From positions 1 to 11,929 of the forward strand of contig NZ_CAJUBK010000064.1 of NCBI RefSeq assembly GCF_910584465.1: a DNA stretch of 11,929 nucleotides. The letters are read 5' to 3'. The first letter of the stretch is position 1. The number at the start of each line of letters is the position of its first letter. Source of the stretch: an uncultured Oscillibacter sp. GTDB taxonomy: Bacteria; Bacillota; Clostridia; Oscillospirales; Oscillospiraceae. The position numbers were made by a program, and so were the translations under genes. Under the pieces are notes generated by a model. The model did not search any database. It had not been told where the DNA came from and was given only the letters and a program-made list of their open reading frames with translations. Shown here piece by piece: positions 1 to 9,617 of this stretch.

Positions 1-4
1 AAAA

Positions 5-33
5 CGAAAGGAACCCTTCCTGGGTTCCTCTCG
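5..33. terminator. Hairpin at left edge, possible terminator
   Basis: An 8-bp perfect stem (bases 9-16 with 22-29) has a 5-base loop. After one mismatch it continues for three more pairs (5-7 with 31-33). On the plus strand it is followed by a pyrimidine-rich stretch but no T run. On the minus strand it would be followed by four T (the A run at 1-4), so the orientation is unclear. No minus-strand gene lies to its right, so it more likely belongs to the end of a plus-strand operon to the left of the window. This is a structure call only. Confidence 0.45.
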
Positions 34-88
34 TAACTCTCTTCCTTCCCGTCGACGAAGTCTTCCCTTACTTTTTTGACACTCTGAC

Positions 89-121
89 GGCATCCCCCGG
101 CATGGCCGGGGGATGCCTTTT
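89..121 (+). terminator. Rho-independent terminator of an upstream operon
   Basis: Bases 89-101 pair perfectly with 105-117 (13 bp, mostly G-C) around a 3-base ATG loop, and four T follow at 118-121. This is a standard plus-strand intrinsic terminator. The gene it serves is not identifiable. Reading frames in bases 1-80 close at a TAA (34-36) and a TGA (77-79), so a coding tail could end here, but neither frame can be recognised as protein. Confidence 0.75.
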
Positions 122-357
122 CGCTCGTCCGGCGGGGACCCGCCCCTCCTTTCGGCCCTCTCCCGGCGCGGCATGCCCTCCATAGCCGGGACCGCCGGGG
201 AGGGCCCGCAGGCCCCTTCCCCCTGCGCCGCGGCGCAGGCCGCATGGGCGGCACGGCCGGTCGAAAACGCCTCCCCGGCCGCGTTGACCATATCGTCAAA
301 CACAGCTGGGGATCGTTGGAAGGTCCGACGAAGTTCGCCCCGGATCCACGGATATTA

Positions 358-386
358 TTGACTTCCCCATGTCGAGATGATAGTCT
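358..386 (+). promoter_or_regulatory. Possible sigma-70 promoter for the nucleoside operon
   Basis: TTGACT (358-363) matches five of six bases of the -35 consensus. With a 17-base spacer the -10 position reads TAGTCT (381-386), which keeps the first two T-A bases and the final T but is otherwise weak. It sits in the only AT-rich pocket of the leader and points at the hydrolase gene, leaving a 5' leader of roughly 230 bases. This is a plausible but unproven candidate. Confidence 0.4.
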
Positions 387-610
387 TTATGGATAAGGGG
401 ATCGTCTCGGGGATCTGGGGGATCGTCCCTCACAGGGCCCCGGGGAGACGGCGCCGTGACCATACGCGGCGCCGCACGATCGCCGGCGTATCCGTCCCCA
501 AGGTCTTGGACCGGGAGGGCGGCAGCAGCGGGGAGGCCGCCTATGTCCAGGCGGACGCGTATGGACCGGTCTGCCGGCCGTCCCGCGGCCCGTCTCCGCC
601 TCGGTCAGGA

Positions 611-616
611 AGGAGG
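611..616 (+). promoter_or_regulatory. Ribosome binding site deciding the hydrolase start
   Basis: A perfect AGGAGG lies 5 bases before the ATG at 622. The alternative internal ATG at 760 has only GGAGG 11 bases away. The site therefore favours 622 even though it gives the protein an unusual 60-residue N-terminal leader. Confidence 0.7.
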
Positions 617-621
617 ATCCT

Positions 622-1689
622 ATGAAGCCCCTGGCGCCCCAAACAGGCCCCGCCGCCCTCCGGGGGATCGGCGGGACCGCCGGCCGCCTGAGCGGTCCGG
701 AGGGATCCTCCGTGTCCCGCGGCGGGGACGCCTCCGCCTGCCCGGAGGCCCGGCCGGCCATGCGGGACCAGCTGCTCCGCAGGATGCTGCAGCCCCCAGG
801 GCCCCGGCCCATCGACGTCGTCATCGACACCGACGCCTTCAACGAGGTGGACGATCAGTTCGCCCTCGCCTACCTGCTGCGCCACCCCCGGCGGCTGAGG
901 CTCCAGGCCATCTACGCCGCGCCGTTCTCCAACGAGAAGGCCGCCTCTCCCCGGGAGGGCATGGAGAAGAGCTATCAGGAGATCTTGAAGGTCCTGGATC
1001 TGGCGGGGGAGGCGGGATACCGCCGCGTGGTATACAAAGGGGCGGACCGTTTCCTGTCCGGCCCCTCCGCGCCCGCCGTCTCTGACGCCTCGCAGGACCT
1101 GGTCCGCCGGGCCATGGCCCACTCTCCGGAGCGGCCCCTCTACGTGCTCGGCATCGCCGCCGCCACCGACATCGCCTCCGCCCTGCTGCGGTGCCCCGAG
1201 ATCCGGGACCGGATGGTGGTGGTATGGCTGGGCGGCAGCGCCTATCACCGCATGGACCAGGAGGAGTTCAACCTCATCGAGGACCTCCCCGCGGCGCAGG
1301 TGCTCTTCGATTCCGGCGTCCCCCTCGTGCAGCTCCCCTGCTGGGGCGTGGCGGAACATCTGACGGTCAGCCGCTCCGAGCTGGAGCGCTACCTGCTCCC
1401 GGCGGGCCCCCTCTGCCGCTACCTCGCCTCCAATGTCATCCGGGAGGTCCAGTCCTATTCCTCCGACCTGTGCTGGACGAAGACCATCTGGGACGCGGCC
1501 GCCGCGGCCTGGCTGCTGAACGACGGGGGGCGGTTCATGGAGGACGAGCTGGTCCCCGCCCCGGTGCCGCTGCGGGCGGGCTACGCGTTCCCGGCGGGCC
1601 GGCACCCCATGCGCTACGTCCGCCACATCCGGCGGGACGCCCTGGTCAGCAGCCTGTTCCAGACCCTGATGGGAGGAGGAAATCTATGA
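622..1689 (+). CDS. Nucleoside hydrolase, IUNH superfamily
   Basis: A 355-residue enzyme expected to hydrolyse the N-glycosidic bond of a ribonucleoside, giving a free base and ribose in the cytoplasm. The calcium-binding N-terminal signature is seen as IDTDAFNEVDDQFALAYLL (residues 68-86; D69, D71, D77, D78). It is the spaced DTD(x5)DD form rather than the common DTDPGIDDA. Further family features are WLGGS near residues 199-203 and a C-terminal W290-D291, where many family members have His-Asp. The His that assists the leaving base therefore seems to be Trp, as expected only of a divergent subgroup. Residues 1-60 are Gly/Pro/Ser-rich, look disordered and are atypical. An internal Met47 (base 760) could be the true start, but the ribosome binding site supports 622. 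Its stop overlaps the kinase start by four bases (ATGA), implying translational coupling. Substrate (purine, pyrimidine or other riboside) cannot be read from sequence. Confidence 0.88.
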   Translation: MKPLAPQTGPAALRGIGGTAGRLSGPEGSSVSRGGDASACPEARPAMRDQLLRRMLQPPGPRPIDVVIDTDAFNEVDDQFALAYLLRHPRRLRLQAIYAAPFSNEKAASPREGMEKSYQEILKVLDLAGEAGYRRVVYKGADRFLSGPSAPAVSDASQDLVRRAMAHSPERPLYVLGIAAATDIASALLRCPEIRDRMVVVWLGGSAYHRMDQEEFNLIEDLPAAQVLFDSGVPLVQLPCWGVAEHLTVSRSELERYLLPAGPLCRYLASNVIREVQSYSSDLCWTKTIWDAAAAAWLLNDGGRFMEDELVPAPVPLRAGYAFPAGRHPMRYVRHIRRDALVSSLFQTLMGGGNL

Positions 1690-2561
1690 AAGTCCTCTGT
1701 TTCGGCTCTCTCAACATCGACCACACCTACCGTGTGGAGCACTTCCTGCAGCCCGGAGAGACCCTCTCCGCCTCCGGATACGCCCTCCACGCCGGGGGGA
1801 AGGGCCTGAACCAGGCGGTCGCCCTGGCCCGGGCCGGGGCCGAGGTCCATATGGCGGGCTGCGTCGGGCCGGACGGCGGGGCGCTGCTGGAGCTCCTCCG
1901 GGCCGACCGCATCCATACGGACTGCGTGGAGGCCGTCCCCGTCCCCACCGGCCACGCCGTCATCCAGGTGGACGGCAGCGGGCAGAACTGCATCCTCATC
2001 TGCGCCGGGGCCAACGCGGCGGTCTCCCGGGAGCAGGTGGACCGGACGCTGTCCCGCTTCTCCGCCGGGGACGTGCTGCTCCTGCAGAACGAGATCTGCG
2101 AGGGCGGCTACATCGCCCGGCAGGCCAAGGCCCTGGGCATGGAGCTGTGGCTGAACCCCTCCCCCATCACGCCGGAGCTCCTGCGGGGGGACGCCGTGCG
2201 CCTGGCCGACTGGCTGGTCCTGAACGAACTGGAACTGGCGGCGCTGACCGGGGCGCAGGACCCCTCCGAGGGCGTCCCCCGCTTCATGGAGGCCCATCCC
2301 CATCAAAAGCTGGTCCTCACCCTCGGGGCGGAGGGGTCCCTCTTCGCCGGGGAGGGCGGAGTGCTCCGCCAGCCCGCCTCCCCTGTGACGGTGGTGGACA
2401 CCACCGGGGCCGGGGACACCTACCTGGGATATTTCCTGGCCGCCTACCTGGAGACCGGCCGTCCGGAGACGGCCCTGGAGCGCGCGTCGAAGGCCGCCGC
2501 CGCGGCCGTGGCCCGGGCCGGCGCGGCAGAGGCGGTCCCCCGGGCGGAGGAGCTCTTCTGA
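1686..2561 (+). CDS. Ribokinase-like PfkB-family sugar kinase
   Basis: A 291-residue cytoplasmic kinase of the ribokinase/PfkB fold. Signatures seen are the sugar-binding Asp12 after the first strand (GSLNID), the first PfkB motif GGKGLNQA (residues 37-44), and the second PfkB motif DTTGAGD (238-244) with D244 as catalytic base and anion hole. Length is close to the usual 300. The ATG at 1686 has AGGAGG at 1674-1679, 6 bases upstream, and overlaps the hydrolase stop, so the two are co-translated. Context makes ribose (to ribose 5-phosphate) the natural substrate, since the neighbouring hydrolase releases ribose. Deoxyribose, or phosphorylation of the intact nucleoside as in PfkB-type inosine/adenosine kinases, is possible. 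The GGKGLNQ motif is closer to ribokinases. Substrate assignment is inference. Confidence 0.88.
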   Translation: MKVLCFGSLNIDHTYRVEHFLQPGETLSASGYALHAGGKGLNQAVALARAGAEVHMAGCVGPDGGALLELLRADRIHTDCVEAVPVPTGHAVIQVDGSGQNCILICAGANAAVSREQVDRTLSRFSAGDVLLLQNEICEGGYIARQAKALGMELWLNPSPITPELLRGDAVRLADWLVLNELELAALTGAQDPSEGVPRFMEAHPHQKLVLTLGAEGSLFAGEGGVLRQPASPVTVVDTTGAGDTYLGYFLAAYLETGRPETALERASKAAAAAVARAGAAEAVPRAEELF

Positions 2562-2622
2562 CGTGCCCCCGCGGGCCCCGGGGCGCGGTCCCGCTATCCT
2601 ACCATGAAAAGGAGTACTCATC

Positions 2623-3174
2623 ATGAAAAAGTTCAGTATCAAGACCATCGTCGCCATCGGCATCGGCGCCGCGCTGTTCTTCGTGCTCAGCACCTACATC
2701 GCCATCCCCACTCCCCTGCCCAACCTGAAGCTCAGCGTCCACTACGGCACCATGGCGGTCATGAGCATGCTGTTCGGCCCCATGGCCGGCGCGCTGATGT
2801 GCCTGATCGGCCACTTCCTGGGCGACCTGGCCAGCGGCTGGGGCGTGTGGTGGAGCTGGATCATCGGCTCGACCTTCTTCGGCCTGGTCATGGGCCTGCT
2901 GGGCAAGAAGCTGCGCCTGGACGACGGCGAGTTCGGCACCAAGGGCATCGTCGCCTTCAACATCACCCAGGCCGTGGCGCACCTGATCGCCTGGGGCCTG
3001 ATCGCCCCCGGGCTGGACATCCTGCTCTACAACGAGCCCGTGGAGAAGATCTTCCTCCAGGGCGCGGTGGGCAGCGCGGGCAACATCGCCTCTACCGCGG
3101 TGGTGGGGACGCTGCTCTGCATCGCCTATGTGGCGGCCCGGCCGAAGAAGGGCTCCCTCCGGGAAGAGGGGTGA
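2623..3174 (+). CDS. ECF transporter S component, UPF0397 family
   Basis: A 183-residue integral membrane protein, the substrate-binding (S) subunit of an energy-coupling-factor importer. The start (FSIKTIVAIGIGAALFFVLS), the WWSWIIGS segment near residues 85-92, the ALIAPGLDILLYNEPVEK-like stretch (about 125-143) and the KKGSLREE tail match my memory of UPF0397 proteins of staphylococci and streptococci. Predicted membrane segments lie at about 8-27, 40-68, 80-98, 110-135 and 150-170. Databases often label this family 'ECF-type riboflavin transporter substrate-binding protein', but no riboflavin gene or FMN riboswitch is nearby. Its operon partners are a nucleoside hydrolase and a sugar kinase, suggesting a nucleoside-like cargo. 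The ribosome binding site AAAAGGAG (2607-2614) lies 8 bases before the ATG. The gap to the kinase is 61 bases and holds only a GC-rich stretch. Confidence 0.88.
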   Translation: MKKFSIKTIVAIGIGAALFFVLSTYIAIPTPLPNLKLSVHYGTMAVMSMLFGPMAGALMCLIGHFLGDLASGWGVWWSWIIGSTFFGLVMGLLGKKLRLDDGEFGTKGIVAFNITQAVAHLIAWGLIAPGLDILLYNEPVEKIFLQGAVGSAGNIASTAVVGTLLCIAYVAARPKKGSLREEG

Positions 3175-3237
3175 GCCGCGGCCCCGCCCTGCGCACCGGC
3201 TCGGCCGGAACGATCACAGAGGAGGGATGCGGCGCTT

Positions 3238-4950
3238 ATGAGCAGCCCTATCATCCGGTTCCAGGAGTTCTCCTTCCAATACAAGTCCCAGGCGCGGCCC
3301 ACCCTGCGCGATATCGATCTTTCCATCTATCCCGGGGAGAAGGTGCTGATCGCCGGCCCCTCCGGCTGCGGCAAGTCCACGCTGGCCAGCTGCATCAACG
3401 GGCTCATCCCCTTCGCCTACCCCGGTGAGCAGAGCGGCAGCCTGACGATCTGCGGCGAGGAGGCGAAGGACACCAGCATCTTCCAGCTCTCCAAGACCGT
3501 GGGGACCGTGCTGCAGGACCCGGACGGACAGTTCATCGGCCTGACGGTGGCGGAGGATATCGCCTTCGTCCTGGAAAACGCCTGCACGCCGCAGGAGGAG
3601 ATGGTCTCCAGGGTGGCGGCGGTCTCCGAGAAGGTCGGCGTCGGGCGCCACCTGGACCACGCGCCGGACGAGCTGTCCGGCGGGCAGAAGCAGCGGGTCT
3701 CCCTGGCCGGCGTGATGATCGGCGACGTGAAGGTCTTCTTGTTCGACGAGCCCCTCGCGAACCTGGACCCCGCCACCGGCAAGCAGGCCATCGAGCTGAT
3801 CGACCAGATCCACCGGGACACCCAGGCGGCCGTCATCATCATCGAGCACCGGCTGGAGGACGTCCTCTGGCGGGACGTGGACCGCATCGTCCTGATGCGG
3901 GACGGGGAGATCCTGCTGGATTCCCCGCCGGCCCAGCTGCTCTCCACCGGCCTCCTCCTGGAGAACGGCATCCGGGAGCCCCTGTACCTCACCGCCATGC
4001 GCTATGCGGGGGTGGGGATCTCGCCGGAGGCCCTGCCCCAGAGCATCCGCACCCTCCGCCTCTCCGAGGAGGACCGCCGCAAGATCCGGGACTGGGGCGC
4101 GCAGCAGGCCCCCGCCCCCGCGCCGGGGCCAAGGGAGGTCCTGTTCTCGGCCGAGGGCATCGACTTTACATATGAGAACGGCTTCCACGCGCTGAAGGAC
4201 GTCAGCCTGCGCATCGAGGCGGGGGAGCTGCTGGCCATCGTCGGGACCAACGGCGCGGGCAAGACCACGTTCTCCAAGGTCATCTGCGGCTTCGAGACGC
4301 CGCAGGCGGGCGTCCTGCGGTTCAAAGGCCGGGACCTGGCCCCCCTGAGCATCAAAGAGCGGGCAGACCACATCGGCTACGTGATGCAGGACCCCAACCA
4401 GATGATCTCCAAGTCCTTCCTCTTCGACGAGGTGGCCCTGGGCCTCCGGCTCCGGGGCGTGCCGGAGGAGGAGACTGCCCGCCGGGTGGAAAAGACGCTG
4501 AAGATCTGCGGGCTCTACCCCTTCCGGAGATGGCCGGTCTCCGCCCTGAGCTTCGGGCAGAAAAAGCGGGTGACCATCGCCTCCATCCTGGTGCTGGACC
4601 CGGAGATGCTGATCCTGGACGAGCCCACCGCGGGCCAGGACTTCCGCCACTACACGGAGATCATGGAGTTCCTTCGGGGGCTCAGCGCCCTGGGGATCGC
4701 CGTGGTCATGATCACCCACGACATGCACCTGATGCTGGAATATGCCGACCGGGCGGTGGTGTTCTCCCAGGGGCGGATCATCGCCGACGACACCTCCGCC
4801 GGCATCCTGACCAGCCCCGACATCATCCGGCGCGCTAGCCTGAAGGAGACCTCCCTCTACGATCTGGCGCTGATGTGCGGCGCGGAGCCCCCCGACCGCT
4901 TCGTCCAGCGCTTCATCGACTGCGATAGGGAGGTGCGGGCCCATGGTTAA
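3238..4950 (+). CDS. ECF transporter double ATPase (A-A' fusion, YkoD-like)
   Basis: A 570-residue cytoplasmic ATPase with two ABC domains in tandem, powering the adjacent S and T subunits. Domain 1: Walker A GPSGCGKST (residues 40-48), Q-loop LQDPDGQ, signature LSGGQKQR (146-153), Walker B VFLFDEP (166-172), switch His204. Domain 2: Walker A GTNGAGKTT (336-344), signature LSFGQKKR (437-444, with F for the usual first G), Walker B LILDEPT (458-464), switch His494. All key residues for two composite ATP sites appear present. The linker (about 235-300) contains GIREPLYLTAMRYAG, which resembles the DUF3744 segment of these fused ATPases. AGGAGG (3220-3225) lies 12 bases from the ATG, a little far. 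The gene overlaps the T component by 8 bases. Fusion of both ATPases and linkage to one S gene indicate a dedicated transporter rather than a shared ECF module. Confidence 0.93.
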   Translation: MSSPIIRFQEFSFQYKSQARPTLRDIDLSIYPGEKVLIAGPSGCGKSTLASCINGLIPFAYPGEQSGSLTICGEEAKDTSIFQLSKTVGTVLQDPDGQFIGLTVAEDIAFVLENACTPQEEMVSRVAAVSEKVGVGRHLDHAPDELSGGQKQRVSLAGVMIGDVKVFLFDEPLANLDPATGKQAIELIDQIHRDTQAAVIIIEHRLEDVLWRDVDRIVLMRDGEILLDSPPAQLLSTGLLLENGIREPLYLTAMRYAGVGISPEALPQSIRTLRLSEEDRRKIRDWGAQQAPAPAPGPREVLFSAEGIDFTYENGFHALKDVSLRIEAGELLAIVGTNGAGKTTFSKVICGFETPQAGVLRFKGRDLAPLSIKERADHIGYVMQDPNQMISKSFLFDEVALGLRLRGVPEEETARRVEKTLKICGLYPFRRWPVSALSFGQKKRVTIASILVLDPEMLILDEPTAGQDFRHYTEIMEFLRGLSALGIAVVMITHDMHLMLEYADRAVVFSQGRIIADDTSAGILTSPDIIRRASLKETSLYDLALMCGAEPPDRFVQRFIDCDREVRAHG

Positions 4951-5767
4951 GCTCTTCAACTTCATCGACCGGGAGTCCCCCATCCACGCGCTCACCGGCG
5001 CGTCCAAACTGGCGTGCACGATGTGCTGGATCTTCGCCGCCATGGTCACCTTCGACACCCGGTACCTGATCTTCCTCACCGCGGCCGCGGCGGTGCTCTT
5101 CCGGGTGTCGAAGATCCGCCTCTCCGACGTCAAGGTGCTGCTGGCCTTCACCCTGGTGTTCCTGGCGCTGAACAACGTCCTGATCTATCTCTTCTCACCG
5201 GAGCACGGCGTCACCGTCTATGGCTCCAGGACGCTGCTGGTGCATATCATCGGGCGGTATACCATCACCAGCCAGCAGCTGCTCTATCACCTCAACGTGG
5301 TCCTGAAATACACCGCCACGATCCCGGTGGTCATGCTCTTCGTCTGCACGACCCAGCCCAGCGAGTTCGCCTCCTCCCTGAGCCGCATCGGCGTCAGCTA
5401 CCGCATCTCCTATTCCGTGTCCCTGGCGCTGCGGTACATCCCGGACGTCATGAAGGAGTTCCGAGACATCTCCCTCGCCCAGCAGGCCCGGGGCGTGGAG
5501 CTGTCCGGCAAGGCGGGGGCCTTCCGGCGGCTCAGGAGCGCCACTGGCATCCTGATGCCGCTGATCCTCTCCAGCCTGGACCGGATCGAGGTGGTCTCCA
5601 ACGCCATGGAGCTGCGCTGCTTCGGCAGGGAGGCGTCCCGGACCTGGTATCGGGAGCGGCCCTTCCGCCGCAGCGACTATCTCGCCTTCCTCTGCGGCTT
5701 CGCCATGATCGCCGTCTCGCTGCTTTTGAACATCCTCAACGGCGGACGGTATTGGGACCCCTTCTGA
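4943..5767 (+). CDS. ECF transporter T component (EcfT-like permease)
   Basis: A 274-residue membrane protein that couples the ATPase to the S subunit. Hydrophobic segments are visible at about 24-60, 70-92, 120-140 and 240-262. The two cytoplasmic coupling-helix motifs of EcfT proteins are present: A182-R183-G184 in QQARGVEL, and the second in MELRCFG (222-228), where R225 takes the Arg position though the motif is not a clean A-R-G. Length is in the normal 250-280 range. The start ATG lies inside the last codons of the ATPase gene (8-base overlap), so translation is coupled and stoichiometry probably controlled. It is the last gene of the operon, 10 bases before a strong hairpin. Confidence 0.92.
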   Translation: MVKLFNFIDRESPIHALTGASKLACTMCWIFAAMVTFDTRYLIFLTAAAAVLFRVSKIRLSDVKVLLAFTLVFLALNNVLIYLFSPEHGVTVYGSRTLLVHIIGRYTITSQQLLYHLNVVLKYTATIPVVMLFVCTTQPSEFASSLSRIGVSYRISYSVSLALRYIPDVMKEFRDISLAQQARGVELSGKAGAFRRLRSATGILMPLILSSLDRIEVVSNAMELRCFGREASRTWYRERPFRRSDYLAFLCGFAMIAVSLLLNILNGGRYWDPF

Positions 5768-5777
5768 ACACAGGTCA

Positions 5778-5813
5778 AGGAGGCTCCCCGGCCCTTGGGC
5801 CGGGGAGCCTCCT
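5778..5813 (+). terminator. Strong hairpin ending the nucleoside/ECF operon
   Basis: Bases 5778-5794 are perfectly complementary to 5797-5813: a 17-bp stem with only TT between the arms, so the outer 16 pairs would close a 4-base loop. It starts 10 bases after the T-component stop codon. Unlike the terminator at 10814 there is no T run after it (the next bases are CCTATCC), so it may act as an RNA 3'-end stabiliser or a T-independent terminator. Confidence 0.65.
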
Positions 5814-5889
5814 CCTATCCTCCGCCCTCCCCCGCCGGTCCAGGGCCCCTCCGGGCCCCGCACCCTCCCCCGCCGGCCCCGGCCGGTCG

Positions 5890-5908
5890 GACCTCTTTCC
5901 GAGAGGTC
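5890..5908 (+). promoter_or_regulatory. Small hairpin just upstream of the nifJ promoter
   Basis: A 7-bp perfect inverted repeat (5890-5896 with 5902-5908) has a TTCCG spacer. It ends 13 bases before the -35 hexamer of the nifJ promoter. It could be an operator for a dimeric activator or an extra stem ending the preceding transcript. It has no T run, so the regulatory reading is slightly preferred; the function is unproven. Confidence 0.35.
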
Positions 5909-5921
5909 TGATATGTCCCTC

Positions 5922-5950
5922 TTTACAAATCCCCTCCGGTGTGCTATGTT
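5922..5950 (+). promoter_or_regulatory. Sigma-70-type promoter of nifJ
   Basis: TTTACA (5922-5927), an exact 17-base spacer and TATGTT (5945-5950) each match the consensus at all but one or two positions. They lie in an AT-rich island of otherwise very GC-rich DNA. Transcription would start near 5957, giving a leader of about 115 bases before nifJ. This is the best promoter in the window and separates nifJ and the aminotransferase from the upstream operon. Confidence 0.72.
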
Positions 5951-6062
5951 AGTGATAAGTATGCAGGGAAAAGTGAAAAAATATCCTGCCTGCCCCCTCG
6001 TGCCCCGCCTGGGCGGACGCCCGTCCCCACCGGCGCGGAGACGAGGATCTTGACGAAAAGCG

Positions 6063-6069
6063 GGTGATC
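6063..6069 (+). promoter_or_regulatory. Atypical ribosome binding site of nifJ
   Basis: There is no AGGAGG before the nifJ ATG (6072). GGTGATC (6063-6069) is complementary to the GAUCACC part of the Firmicute 16S rRNA 3' end, so pairing uses the downstream part of the anti-Shine-Dalgarno region. Its closeness to the ATG is what that register predicts. Confidence 0.5.
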
Positions 6070-6071
6070 AT

Positions 6072-9572
<3,501 letters not shown>

Positions 9573-9617
9573 AGCGCGCCCTGCCGGAAAACAGAGGAAA
9601 GGAAGTCGATCGTTTTT

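Larger units (their letters stand above)
122..621. other. Long gene-free leader before the nucleoside operon
   Basis: No convincing gene is seen in these 500 bases. Bases 122-280 are very GC-rich and include an 18-base perfect palindrome (222-239), which is not surprising at this composition. Bases 280-400 are clearly more AT-rich and contain TTGAC-6-GTCAA (284-299), three copies of GGGGATCGT (308-316, 397-405, 418-426) and a possible promoter (358-386). Short open frames at 113-361 and 377-625 lack homology-like content and ribosome binding sites. No riboswitch core was recognised. Confidence 0.6.
5768..6071. other. Intergenic region between the two plus-strand operons
   Basis: These 304 bases hold no gene. 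In order: the operon-end hairpin (5778-5813); a C-rich stretch with a 14-base direct repeat (5825-5838 and 5863-5876, 38 bases apart) and two GGGCCC sites between the copies; a small hairpin (5890-5908); the nifJ promoter (5922-5950); and a roughly 115-base 5' leader to the ATG. A 30-codon frame starts at 5961 but has no room for a ribosome binding site. Confidence 0.6.

Noticed and set aside
77..82. Perfect TTGACA resembling a -35 box
   Set aside because: The -10 position at proper spacing falls inside the GC-rich terminator hairpin and has no TATAAT-like bases.
113..625. Short plus-strand open frames at 113-361 and 377-625
   Set aside because: The first starts inside a terminator hairpin. 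Neither has a ribosome binding site or protein-like composition.
1191..1685. In-frame upstream extension of the sugar kinase
   Set aside because: The frame is open upstream of 1686 but overlaps the hydrolase by 500 bases. Homology-like sequence begins at 1686, where AGGAGG is correctly spaced.
122..2622. Possible riboswitch (FMN, purine, cobalamin, TPP) upstream of the ECF genes
   Set aside because: Neither the operon leader nor the 61-base gap before the S gene shows a recognisable riboswitch core, so the leader gives no help in naming the transported substrate.
541..2693. Minus-strand open frames at 541-1626 and 1614-2693
   Set aside because: They mirror the hydrolase and kinase genes, have skewed composition and no ribosome binding site or recognisable domain.
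3214..5175. A 653-codon minus-strand open frame opposite the ECF ATPase
   Set aside because: Same mirror effect: the opposite strand holds all ABC motifs, while this translation is repetitive and unlike any family.
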